Source: Bacillota bacterium (GTDB lineage Bacteria > Bacillota > Clostridia > Lachnospirales > Lachnospiraceae). From it: 14,378 bases of DNA. Both the position numbers and the translations under genes were made by a program. This document shows positions 6,287-14,178 of the stretch, piece by piece (within the stretch, counting starts at the first letter, position 1; each line of letters begins with the position of its first letter). Where the stretch lies: the NCBI GenBank assembly GCA_023398615.1, contig JAEWSD010000013.1, positions 1-14,378 on the forward strand, written 5' to 3'. The notes beneath the pieces are model-generated. The model ran no database searches. It was not told the origin of the DNA and was given only the letters and a program-made list of their open reading frames with translations.

Positions 6287-7687
6287 TTAATCCTCTTCTT
6301 CCGTCTCTTCCTCAGCAGGATGATAATATTTCTCCAGTATCTTGGTGTCAACACGGTCCAGTTCGTCCTTTGGAAGTATGGACAGCAGCTGCCAGCCCTT
6401 ATCTAAGGTCTCTATTATAGAACGGTCCTCTTCAGCGCCCTGGGCAATATATTGCTGCTCCATAGCCTCTCCGAATTTCAGATATTTCTTATCGATAGCG
6501 GACAATTCATCCTCGCCGATTACACTTGCCAGTGCTCTTGCTTCCCCTACGCGTGCATAGGAGGAAAAGAGCTGGTTTGCAAGGTCTTGATGATCCTCTC
6601 TGGTATATCCGCTTCCGATGCCGTCCTTCATAAGACGTGACAGGGACGGAAGGATACTGATAGGGGGATATATGGCATGCTGATGCAGTTCTCTATCTAA
6701 AACAATCTGGCCTTCTGTGATATAACCGGTAAGGTCAGGTATCGGGTGAGTGATATCATCGTTCGGCATGGTCAGGATCGGGATCTGGGTAACGGAACCC
6801 TTACTGCCCTTAACAATGCCGGCTCTTTCGTAGAGAGTAGCCAGTTCACTGTAAGTATATCCGGGATAGCCTTTCCTGCTTGGAATTTCACCCTTAGAGG
6901 AGGATACCTCACGCATTGCCTCGGCAAAAGAGGTCATATCGGTCATTATTACAAGGATATGCATTCCCTTTTCAAATGCAAGGTATTCGGCGGCAGTCAA
7001 TGCTACCTTTGGAGTAATCAAACGCTCTACCACCGGATCATTAGCAAGGTTCAGGTACATAACCACGTGTGAGCTTGCACCGCTCTCCTCAAAGGTACGG
7101 CGGAAAAATTCCGCAACGTCATATTTCACACCCATTGCGGCGAAAACAATTGCAAAATCCTCGGTGGAGCCGTCTCCCAGGGAAGCCTGCTTAACAATCT
7201 GAGCAGCAAGCCTATCGTGAGGAAGTCCGTTGCCGGAGAAGATTGGAAGCTTCTGGCCACGGATTAAGGTGGTCAGGCAGTCAATTGCGGAGATACCTGT
7301 TTTTATATAATTTCTGGGATATTCTCTGGAGCAGGGGTTCAAAGGCTGGCCGTTTACATCACGTTTTAAATCGGATACGATATTGCCAAGTCCATCAATC
7401 GGCTGGCCGATACCGTTGAAAGTCCTGCCAAGGATTTCTTCGGAGAGGGCAATTTCAAGAGGGTGTCCGGTCAGCTTGGTATGAGTGTTCTTTAAGGACA
7501 TATTCTCAGTTCCTTCAAATACCTGAATAACAGCCTTATCCTCATAAACCTCTATAATTCTTCCCAGTTTCTTCTGGTTCCTTTCCACGGTTAATTCAAC
7601 GATTTCATCGAAGGAAGCATCGCGAACGCCTTCGAGAACAATCAAGGGACCGTTTATCTGACTTAGTCCTAAATATTCTATTGACAT
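6287..7687 (-). CDS. ntpB: V/A-type ATPase subunit B (non-catalytic nucleotide-binding subunit)
   Basis: Subunit B alternates with A in the soluble hexameric head and completes the active sites at the A/B interfaces. At 466 residues it matches the family. The position of the P-loop holds the degenerate PIFSGNGLPHD (148-158) without a GKT, as expected for a non-catalytic subunit. The conserved IMTDMTSFAEAMRE block is at 247-260. R351 in SLSRLMK is the likely arginine finger acting on ATP bound in A, by alignment with R350 of Enterococcus hirae NtpB. The YTREDH block follows at 361-366. The C-terminus ends in an unusual acidic tail, EEETEEED. The AGGAGG ribosome binding site overlaps the stop codon of subunit A, so the two are probably translationally coupled, giving matched amounts. 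Confidence 0.98.
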   Translation of the reverse strand: MSIEYLGLSQINGPLIVLEGVRDASFDEIVELTVERNQKKLGRIIEVYEDKAVIQVFEGTENMSLKNTHTKLTGHPLEIALSEEILGRTFNGIGQPIDGLGNIVSDLKRDVNGQPLNPCSREYPRNYIKTGISAIDCLTTLIRGQKLPIFSGNGLPHDRLAAQIVKQASLGDGSTEDFAIVFAAMGVKYDVAEFFRRTFEESGASSHVVMYLNLANDPVVERLITPKVALTAAEYLAFEKGMHILVIMTDMTSFAEAMREVSSSKGEIPSRKGYPGYTYSELATLYERAGIVKGSKGSVTQIPILTMPNDDITHPIPDLTGYITEGQIVLDRELHQHAIYPPISILPSLSRLMKDGIGSGYTREDHQDLANQLFSSYARVGEARALASVIGEDELSAIDKKYLKFGEAMEQQYIAQGAEEDRSIIETLDKGWQLLSILPKDELDRVDTKILEKYYHPAEEETEEED

Positions 7688-7702
7688 TTTGCAGATTCCT
7701 CC

Positions 7703-9469
7703 TTATGCGTTCTTAGCCATGACACTGTTATAGAAGGTGTCAATCATGTTCCTGTAATCATCAAATTTTTCAAGTTCATCATTCCCGACGTCATATTTGA
7801 TAGATATAAGCTTCTCGAAGATATCATATTCCTTTAACACGGACATTGGCATATTCATGGTAATCAGCTGTTTTGACTTGGTATACAGGTACAGGATGGT
7901 CTGCATCATTTTAAGCTGCTTTTTCATTGGTACATAGGTATCGGAAGGATGATAAGCATTCTGCTGTACAAAGCCCAGGCGTATCACTCTGGCTATCTCT
8001 AACAGCAGCTTCTGGTCGTCGGGAAGAACGTCACTGCCGATCAATTTAACGATCTCATTTAACTTGCTTTCCTCCGTCAATATTCCGAGGATCTGATTAC
8101 GGCAGTCCACGAAGTCATTGCCTACGTTGGTTAAATACCAGGGTGCCAGGTCCGATAAATATTCACTGTAGCTGGTTAACCATTGTATGGCGGGGAAATG
8201 TCTCGCATAGGCCAGGGACTTATCCAGTGCCCAGAAGCAGCGGACGAAACGTTTCGTATTCTGTGTTACGGGCTCCGAGAAATCACCGCCCTGAGGGGAT
8301 ACCGCTCCGATTATGGATACACTTCCTTCCGTGCCGTTCAGATTCTGCATGAAGCCTGCTCTTTCGTAAAAGGCGGATAATCTGGAAGCCAGGTAAGCCG
8401 GAAAGCCTTCCTCCGCGGGCATTTCCTCCAAACGGCCGGACAGCTCCCTGAGTGCTTCCGCCCAACGCGAAGTGGAATCCGCCATGATAGCGACATGGTA
8501 TCCCATATCCCTATAGTATTCCGCTAAAGTAACACCGGTATAGATACTTGCTTCACGGGCCGCAACGGGCATATTGGAGGTATTTGCAATTAAGGTTGTT
8601 CTGGAAAGGAGCAGATTGCCGGTCTTCGGATCAACCAGTTTAGAGAAATCTTCAAGAACCTCTGTCATTTCATTACCGCGTTCCCCGCAGCCGATGTATA
8701 CGATGATATCGGCATCACTCCATTTTGCCAGCTGATGCTGCGTCATGGTTTTACCGGTCCCGAAGCCGCCGGGGATTGCGGCAGTGCCGCCTTTTGCAAT
8801 CGGGAATAAAGTATCCAGGATCCGTTGTCCGGTCAGCAACGGGCGATCGGATGCAAAGCGTTTATTTGTGGGTCTTGGAACACGAATCGGCCATTTCTGG
8901 GTCAATGTCAGCTCTTTTTTATTGCCCCTGGAATCTTCAATCGTAATAATGGTATCATTTATGGTATATTTTCCGTCCGGGACTGTCATTACGACGGTAC
9001 CTGCTACATTTGGCGGAATCATTGATTTATGAACAATCGCGCTTGTTTCGGGCACCTCTGCAATGATGATGCCGCCGTAGACCCTGTCACCCGGCTTTAC
9101 GGTAATATGCACGTCCCACAGCTTGGATGTATCCAGGGATTCCACACTGATACCTCTGGATATGAAAGCGCCCGACCTGGCTGCAATTTCATTCAGAGGG
9201 CGCTCGATACCGTCGAAGATATTTCCGATAATACCGGGTGCGAGAGTAACAGAAATTGCCGCACCGGTCGACATGACTTCTTCACCCGGTTTCAGGCCGG
9301 TAGTTTCCTCATAGACCTGAATGGTCGTTCTGTCTACCGTAAGCCCGATTACTTCGCCGACCAGCTTTTGGTTTCCGACAAGAACCATTTCTCCCATCTT
9401 AAAGCCAAGATTACCGGACAGATAGATAATCGGTCCATTTATACCAAAGATTTTTCCTGTTATATTCAT
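7703..9469 (-). CDS. ntpA: V/A-type ATPase catalytic subunit A
   Basis: Subunit A binds and hydrolyses (or makes) ATP in the soluble head of the rotary enzyme. The 588 residues include the extra bulge region that separates V/A-type A subunits from F-type beta subunits (about 110-190). The Walker A motif GGFGTGKT is at 234-241 (K240). The catalytic glutamate lies in GCGERGNE (E263). The Walker B region VAIMADSTSRWAEALRE carries D331. The PQGGDFSEPVTQNTKR block is typical of the family. All key residues are intact. The ATG is preceded by GGGGGA. The gene follows E and runs straight into B with 15 bases between them. It could work as ATP synthase or as ATP-driven pump; the sequence alone does not decide. 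Confidence 0.98.
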   Translation of the reverse strand: MNITGKIFGINGPIIYLSGNLGFKMGEMVLVGNQKLVGEVIGLTVDRTTIQVYEETTGLKPGEEVMSTGAAISVTLAPGIIGNIFDGIERPLNEIAARSGAFISRGISVESLDTSKLWDVHITVKPGDRVYGGIIIAEVPETSAIVHKSMIPPNVAGTVVMTVPDGKYTINDTIITIEDSRGNKKELTLTQKWPIRVPRPTNKRFASDRPLLTGQRILDTLFPIAKGGTAAIPGGFGTGKTMTQHQLAKWSDADIIVYIGCGERGNEMTEVLEDFSKLVDPKTGNLLLSRTTLIANTSNMPVAAREASIYTGVTLAEYYRDMGYHVAIMADSTSRWAEALRELSGRLEEMPAEEGFPAYLASRLSAFYERAGFMQNLNGTEGSVSIIGAVSPQGGDFSEPVTQNTKRFVRCFWALDKSLAYARHFPAIQWLTSYSEYLSDLAPWYLTNVGNDFVDCRNQILGILTEESKLNEIVKLIGSDVLPDDQKLLLEIARVIRLGFVQQNAYHPSDTYVPMKKQLKMMQTILYLYTKSKQLITMNMPMSVLKEYDIFEKLISIKYDVGNDELEKFDDYRNMIDTFYNSVMAKNA

Positions 9470-9490
9470 AATGGAAAAAATCCCCCTTTC

Positions 9491-10057
9491 TTAAAGCATA
9501 AAGGTACTTTTTGATTCTGAAAGCTTTGTTAAAAATGAATTATCAATTAAAATGTTTTGTTTGTGTATAACGGCTCTTATTCCACCCATAAAATCTGTTT
9601 CACTAACAGTGAGAGTTACACCTGTCTGGGATTCTAAAGCTGCTTTAAGGGTTTCATCGGAGGGATTGATATATATTGTTACTTCTTCTCCTCTTGCGAA
9701 GTTATAGGAATCTATGATTTGATTTTTTAGCAGTTCGAAATAATCCGGTGTTTTCATATAAGCGTTTATCTTTTCCGTAACCTCTTGAAATATCATTTCT
9801 GTTAACTCAGCTGATTTTTCATTTATTATTCGCCTGATCTTAATAGTTTCTGCGGAAAGGCTGCGGTTCTTCTCACGATTCAGGTTTTCCAAAGCAACAT
9901 GATAGGAAATTTCGGCTTTTCTCGTAATATCTTCTCTATGATCGTTGTATATTTTCTGAAGAGATTGTTTATATTCTTCAATAATTTGAAGGTTTTGACT
10001 TGTAGCGCTGTCTACGGCGGATTTGTAAAATTGTTCTAATTTCTCGTCTAAAGTCAT
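9491..10057 (-). CDS. ntpE: V/A-type ATPase subunit E (peripheral stalk)
   Basis: Subunit E pairs with subunit H to form the peripheral stalks that hold the catalytic head still while the rotor turns. From the chosen start (MTLDEKLEQF) the protein has 188 residues, normal for the family. The first hundred or so are a charged helix suited to a right-handed coiled coil; the rest is a small alpha/beta domain with DFMGGIRAVIHKQNILIDNSF, the typical C-terminal E-subunit block. The frame is open 14 codons further upstream to 10099, but a GGAGGAG at 10066-10072 sits 8 bases before the ATG at 10057, and the longer version would overlap subunit F. The shorter start is therefore preferred. Confidence 0.93.
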   Translation of the reverse strand: MTLDEKLEQFYKSAVDSATSQNLQIIEEYKQSLQKIYNDHREDITRKAEISYHVALENLNREKNRSLSAETIKIRRIINEKSAELTEMIFQEVTEKINAYMKTPDYFELLKNQIIDSYNFARGEEVTIYINPSDETLKAALESQTGVTLTVSETDFMGGIRAVIHKQNILIDNSFLTKLSESKSTFML

Positions 10058-10065
10058 AAGGCTGT

Positions 10066-10072
10066 CTCCTCC
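10066..10072 (-). promoter_or_regulatory. Ribosome binding site deciding the start of subunit E
   Basis: GGAGGAG on the minus strand, 8 bases before the ATG at 10057 and directly after the stop codon of subunit F. The alternative upstream start at 10099 has no comparable site. Confidence 0.8.
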
Positions 10073-10073
10073 A

Positions 10074-10382
10074 TTATAATTTGATTCCGATCGCTTCATT
10101 AACGTACGAAGTAATGAAGTCAGGGTTACGTCCGGTTCCGTGCCTGTCCGGTATCTCGACGATTAAAGGAAGCTTTCTGTTTAATTTAATATCGTTTATA
10201 ATTTCCGGAAACTCCTGGCAAAACTTTTCTGTTATGAGCAGTACACCAATACTTTTATCTGTAATTGCTATATCCAGCTGTTCTTTTAAATGTTTCTTGG
10301 AATGTATTACCACACCGTCAACACCCGCAAGCTTCATACCGGTGTAGGTATCAATGTTATCACTGATAAGATACATACGCAT
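10074..10382 (-). CDS. ntpG: V/A-type ATPase subunit F (rotor, head-rotor coupling)
   Basis: Subunit F binds to the D axle and stimulates ATPase activity in characterised relatives; the symbol follows Enterococcus hirae, where this subunit is NtpG. From the ATG at 10382 it has 102 residues, the usual length. The N-terminus MRMYLISDNIDTYTGMKLAGVDG is the standard beta-strand plus glycine-containing opening of the family, and SIGVLLITEKFCQE and LPLIVEIPD are the central strands. A TTG at 10409 and an ATG at 10403 would also be in frame, but AAGGA at 10389-10393 is placed for the ATG at 10382, so the shorter form is preferred. It stands between K and E, not after C as in E. hirae. Confidence 0.92.
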   Translation of the reverse strand: MRMYLISDNIDTYTGMKLAGVDGVVIHSKKHLKEQLDIAITDKSIGVLLITEKFCQEFPEIINDIKLNRKLPLIVEIPDRHGTGRNPDFITSYVNEAIGIKL

Positions 10383-10388
10383 AATAAG

Positions 10389-10393
10389 TCCTT
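10389..10393 (-). promoter_or_regulatory. Ribosome binding site deciding the start of subunit F
   Basis: AAGGA within AGAAAGAAGGA, six bases before the ATG at 10382. It lies inside the longer reading frame, which supports the internal start. Confidence 0.65.
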
Positions 10394-10446
10394 CTTTCTG
10401 CATATTCAATTTACAGTAAAGTTAAATGCTTTAACATTTCACTGCA

Positions 10447-10866
10447 TTAACCTAAGATAGTAAAGGATACAATTAAACCATACAACGCAATACCTTCTGC
10501 AAGGGCAACAAAGATAAGGGCTTTACCCATAAGGCTGGAGTCTTCACTGATAGCTCCCAGAGCCGCAGATGCTGCCGATGCTACCGCAACACCGCCGCCG
10601 ATACTGGATAAACCGGTGGATAAGGCGGCAGCCATGTAACGTAAGCCGTCAGAGGAAGCGGAGGCCGCCGCCGTTGTTTCTGCTGCCGAGATTTTCCCGT
10701 TAAAAAGCAGGATATCCGTAATAATTAACGTACCAAAGAAAAAGAATGCATTACATGCGATGGTTGCCTTAAAACCGCCCTTTTTCTTTTCGCTGAGAAG
10801 AAATGCGCCAAACGGAATAATAATGCTTAAAATCAAAGTTATAACTAAAATAATTCTTGCTGTCAT
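10447..10866 (-). CDS. ntpK: V/A-type ATPase subunit K (membrane rotor proteolipid)
   Basis: Subunit K forms the rotor ring that carries ions across the membrane. The 139 residues hold four hydrophobic segments: about 4-24, 34-55, 76-106 and 112-138. Only the last two make a recognisable glycine/alanine-rich proteolipid hairpin (GLSSIGGGVAVASAASAALG, then ALIFVALAEGIALYGLIV) with the ion-binding glutamate E124. A short polar loop, SEDSSLMGK, joins them. The first two segments do not resemble a proteolipid hairpin and are followed by ISAAETTAAASASS. They could be retained helices or a cleaved leader. The sodium-liganding Gln of E. hirae NtpK helix 3 is replaced by V93 in my hand alignment, which favours protons. 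AGGAGGG precedes the ATG. It lies 24 bases after its partner, subunit I. Confidence 0.95.
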   Translation of the reverse strand: MTARIILVITLILSIIIPFGAFLLSEKKKGGFKATIACNAFFFFGTLIITDILLFNGKISAAETTAAASASSDGLRYMAAALSTGLSSIGGGVAVASAASAALGAISEDSSLMGKALIFVALAEGIALYGLIVSFTILG

Positions 10867-10890
10867 GTTAATTACCCTCCTAAATTTTAA

Positions 10891-12789
10891 TTACTTGCTT
10901 TTAAATGGTTTAAATTCTTTGCCGTTTCCTTTGTAAAAACGGCTGAACATCTCGTAATATTCCAACCGAAGCACCTGGATACCTACAACCAGGCCTTCCA
11001 TTCCCGCAACTAACAGATTGCCAAAAACTAAAATAAAGATATTTGGATTACCCGATTCCACATTGGCCAACAGTAAAACCACACCCATCATGGCGGCATG
11101 GCTTAACGCAAAAGCGCCGACACGGAGAAATGAAATCGTATTTGTGATATAGCTTAATAAAACTTCAAACATTTCAAAAAAAGATTCTACAAAGAACATG
11201 CCTTTTTTATCCGGGAAAATCTTAGCTCTCTTTTCAACCAGATGCGTGAGGGGTTCCTTAAAGAACATAAGCAGTAAAGGGATGCCGAAAAATAAAATAA
11301 GTAAAATAGCTGCCGGTAATGCATGCTTCGTAAACAGCAATACCGCACATGTAATTGCAGCCGTATAGAAGATCAGGCCTGCTATGCTGTTGGTATCAAA
11401 GAAAACTTCCTTAACATCCTTCGCCTTTAATCCGTTAATAATATTCATGATCATAGCGATCAGTATTAACACTACTCCAAACGCTACGGCAGTTAATAAA
11501 ACGGTGATAACATTTTCCATAGGATTCAGCCACAGGTGCGGTATGATATCTTCAAACCCAAACAAGCTTCCGTACAGTAAACCGCAAATGGTGGAAAATA
11601 TTCCGGCGGTTGATATTACGGCGGCAAGAGTAACCTTTTTGATTTTGTAGATCAGTGCCCCGCCGATCATTAAACATAACCCCTGACCTACGTCACCAAA
11701 CATGATTCCAAATATCAGGGAATAGGTTATGGCAACGAAGGATGTCGGATCTATCTCATTATAAGCAGGGATGCCATACATTTTAATAAACATTTCAAAG
11801 GGTCTGAACAACAAATTATTTTTTAATTTGGTCGGAGTCTTGGTTTTGGAATCCGTATGAGCATCATCGGAGAGGCAGTAAACGCTGGAATCTCTCTCTA
11901 TCTCATTTAAAAACTTCCTGGAATTTTCATCTGTCATCCATCCGCACAATATAAAGAATGGGGTTTTCTCCGATTCGTTGGTTAAAGCAGCCAGCTTGCG
12001 GACATCATGGTTCTTGGTATAGATCTGCAGGGTCTTATTGGCATTTAATATTTTATCTGACATTAAGCTCAGCTTTTCTTTAATCTGGTCATAAACTTCA
12101 TTCAGTTCATTAATGATTTCATTCTTCCTGGCCATAATGCTTTCATATGCCTCTTCCGGGGTCCCCTGATATTCGGACGGCAGATAGATTCTTTCAAAGT
12201 GCAGGGAAGAATATATGGCATCAATTTTTACGGAATATGCGTCAGGAACAAAGTAAACGCCCCAGACATAATCCCGGTCCTTTTCGCATTCGTAAAATAC
12301 GGTAGTCAAATTCTCATAGACATATTTGGAAAATTTATTATAATACTCATTTGAAATTCTGCCGAAACGGAAATTTATAAATTTAAAATCCGAAAGCTTG
12401 TTTAAATCATAATTGAGATGACGAAAAGGTTCGATCTGCTCCAGCAAATCGTTTAAATGATTACGTTCCGCTTTTAACTGATGCTTCCTATCGTTCAAGC
12501 TTTCTACCACGGAAATAGCTTCTGTGATAACGTCGGCGGCTTCCTCGGGAGTCATGTCGCCTTCGGGAGTTAAGTCTTTTTTATCGATCCTTGTCAGCAG
12601 TTCTTCTGACTTGCTTAAAAGGCCTTTGTAAGGATTAATTTCAACAAAGGGTTTTAAATCACGTACAGAACTTAATTCCGTTAACGTATTTTCCAGATGA
12701 AGCTCATATTTATTTAAATACTCACTTACAACTCGGTCAAATTCCTCTTTCGGACCGGTTATACTTAAAAACTTCATTTTTTCAATCAC
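10891..12789 (-). CDS. ntpI: V/A-type ATPase subunit I (membrane stator, ion channel)
   Basis: Subunit I provides the two half-channels through which ions reach the rotor ring. Of 632 residues, about 1-325 form the soluble arm that docks on the peripheral stalks, and about 345-615 the membrane domain with some eight helices. The first membrane helix has the conserved block FGIMFGDVGQG (360-370). The channel arginines are R556 in NTISFLRVGAFALSHA and R608 in QVLRLEYYEMF; H564 and E598 are also conserved positions. The end, YKGNGKEFKPF, is the usual family C-terminus. The chosen start is a GTG at 12789: AGGAGG (12800-12805) lies 10 bases before it, while the next ATG, four codons on, would be too far away. 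All key residues are present. Confidence 0.97.
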   Translation of the reverse strand: MIEKMKFLSITGPKEEFDRVVSEYLNKYELHLENTLTELSSVRDLKPFVEINPYKGLLSKSEELLTRIDKKDLTPEGDMTPEEAADVITEAISVVESLNDRKHQLKAERNHLNDLLEQIEPFRHLNYDLNKLSDFKFINFRFGRISNEYYNKFSKYVYENLTTVFYECEKDRDYVWGVYFVPDAYSVKIDAIYSSLHFERIYLPSEYQGTPEEAYESIMARKNEIINELNEVYDQIKEKLSLMSDKILNANKTLQIYTKNHDVRKLAALTNESEKTPFFILCGWMTDENSRKFLNEIERDSSVYCLSDDAHTDSKTKTPTKLKNNLLFRPFEMFIKMYGIPAYNEIDPTSFVAITYSLIFGIMFGDVGQGLCLMIGGALIYKIKKVTLAAVISTAGIFSTICGLLYGSLFGFEDIIPHLWLNPMENVITVLLTAVAFGVVLILIAMIMNIINGLKAKDVKEVFFDTNSIAGLIFYTAAITCAVLLFTKHALPAAILLILFFGIPLLLMFFKEPLTHLVEKRAKIFPDKKGMFFVESFFEMFEVLLSYITNTISFLRVGAFALSHAAMMGVVLLLANVESGNPNIFILVFGNLLVAGMEGLVVGIQVLRLEYYEMFSRFYKGNGKEFKPFKSK

Positions 12790-12799
12790 TGATTTTGAA

Positions 12800-12805
12800 C
12801 CTCCT
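12800..12805 (-). promoter_or_regulatory. Ribosome binding site supporting a GTG start for subunit I
   Basis: AGGAGG on the minus strand, 10 bases before GTG at 12789 and 22 before the next in-frame ATG. The spacing favours the GTG. Confidence 0.7.
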
Positions 12806-12812
12806 GTTCATA

Positions 12813-13844
12813 TTATTCCAAAACATACCGTAGCGTATCTTGTGGGTCAAGCTTATACCGTACACACTCCAACGCCGTAGTCAAACGGTTTACTTCAACC
12901 TGTTTCAGAAACAGGAAGTTATTGACCGGCGCCATAGAAGCAGGATATTCTGCTGCGATATCCTTATAAATTTTTAGTATTATTTTTCTATAGGAATACT
13001 CCATTAAATCTTCCCGCAATTCCGGAACGATTTCCTGATAACGGGTGGTTTTAAGCATATTTATAAACTCATCGACGGAGGATGTCTCCATTAGCTTTGT
13101 CAGCTGCTCCTTTTTTAGTTTATAATTTATAGGTATAATAAAGGCGTAGGAATCAGAGGACGGTATATCATAATATTTCTTTGAGCGATAGAGCCAAAGT
13201 ATATTAAGCAAATCTATCTCAGAACCTAAAATCTGCGTGAGTGCTTTCAGGTTGTCACCCTTTAAATCGTCTTTTAACTTCCAGGCCTTTTTAAAGTAGT
13301 AGATATCAAGCTGCATCTCATAATCGAACGGAGTTAAATGGTTCGTATTCTGGAGCATGGTAAATATGGGATAGTATTCGGTGGCTTTTAAATTATTCAC
13401 AAACTCGTCCATCGAATGGGAAGAGGCTAATGCACTTACATTAATCTTAGTATGCCGGTTAAAAAAGGAACCGAAAAGGGGTAAATCATAGTCCTCCCTT
13501 TTGGTATATACCAACTGCAGGCAATCCTTTAATATATTAACCTCTATACGGAAAAACAGCAAATCCAAAACTTTCCGTTGTGATAAATTTGCAAATCGAT
13601 ATAGTTTGGCAAAGGAAAGATAAAGCCCGTTAATAAATAACGCTTCAATATCGCCTCGATGCAGGGTATTTTCATCCAGGCTTTGAAAAATTTCAAAATA
13701 TTCCGGAAACTTCTTAAGGTATGTAATGAAATCTGAAACAGATTCCGATACGACAATCTTCTGATATTCTTCCATATTGATAGAATTTGCTTTCATAGCC
13801 CGTATCTTAGTAGTAATTCCGCTATAGCCCAATAATTTACTCAT
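12813..13844 (-). CDS. ntpC: V/A-type ATPase subunit C (socket between stalk and rotor ring)
   Basis: Subunit C (equivalent to eukaryotic subunit d) is the funnel-shaped adaptor sitting on the K ring and receiving the D/F shaft. From the chosen start (MSKLLGYSGITTKIRAMK) it has 343 residues, the family norm. It is largely helical with no membrane segment. Family-like blocks are visible near the start (YSGITTKIRAMKANSI), in the middle (LFFRIEVNILKDCLQL) and at the end (FLFLKQVEVNRLTTALECVRYKLDP). The frame stays open 26 codons upstream to 13922, but AGGAGGA at 13851-13857 marks the ATG at 13844, and the longer form would overlap subunit H by about 55 bases. Its place directly after H and before I differs from the E. 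hirae operon. Confidence 0.93.
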   Translation of the reverse strand: MSKLLGYSGITTKIRAMKANSINMEEYQKIVVSESVSDFITYLKKFPEYFEIFQSLDENTLHRGDIEALFINGLYLSFAKLYRFANLSQRKVLDLLFFRIEVNILKDCLQLVYTKREDYDLPLFGSFFNRHTKINVSALASSHSMDEFVNNLKATEYYPIFTMLQNTNHLTPFDYEMQLDIYYFKKAWKLKDDLKGDNLKALTQILGSEIDLLNILWLYRSKKYYDIPSSDSYAFIIPINYKLKKEQLTKLMETSSVDEFINMLKTTRYQEIVPELREDLMEYSYRKIILKIYKDIAAEYPASMAPVNNFLFLKQVEVNRLTTALECVRYKLDPQDTLRYVLE

Positions 13845-13850
13845 AAGGAA

Positions 13851-13857
13851 TCCTCCT
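13851..13857 (-). promoter_or_regulatory. Ribosome binding site deciding the start of subunit C
   Basis: AGGAGGA on the minus strand, six bases before the ATG at 13844. It rules in favour of the shorter protein and removes the apparent overlap with subunit H. Confidence 0.82.
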
Positions 13858-13866
13858 GAAAGCAAT

Positions 13867-14178
13867 TTATAATTTAATAATATTCTGCAATATTCTATCG
13901 GCGATTGCAGCATGATTTCCATTATAATTTAACTCCATTGCGGCGATCTGCTTATTACAGTCGTCGATTAAAGCCTGTTCTTCTTTTACCAGTTCTATGT
14001 CAATCTGCTTTTTGATTGTATCAAGCTTTGAAGCATATTCTTCCTCTACGGTTTTATCCAACATTGCCAGATCTTTTTCAAAGGTCTCATTTAAACTGAC
14101 TTTTTCTTCCTTTGCACGTACGACGATTTGGCTGGCCTTTTCTTCTATGTCATATAAAAGACTGATAACTCTTTCCAT
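13867..14178 (-). CDS. ntpF: V/A-type ATPase subunit G/H (peripheral stalk, NtpF-like)
   Basis: This 103-residue protein is the first gene of the operon and fits the small peripheral-stalk subunit (H in archaeal, NtpF in E. hirae nomenclature) that coils around subunit E. It is almost entirely charged helix: MERVISLLYDIEEKASQIVV followed by repeated Glu/Lys-rich heptads to about residue 85, with no membrane segment and no glycine or proline in the coil. Such coiled coils diverge quickly, so the call rests on length, composition and position at the head of the operon. GGGAGGT lies five bases before the ATG. Subunit C follows after 22 bases. Confidence 0.88.
   Translation of the reverse strand: MERVISLLYDIEEKASQIVVRAKEEKVSLNETFEKDLAMLDKTVEEEYASKLDTIKKQIDIELVKEEQALIDDCNKQIAAMELNYNGNHAAIADRILQNIIKL

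Noticed and set aside
9029..9514. Plus-strand open frame of 161 codons.
   Set aside because: It is antisense to the N-terminal part of ATPase subunit A and has no ribosome binding site or recognisable protein.
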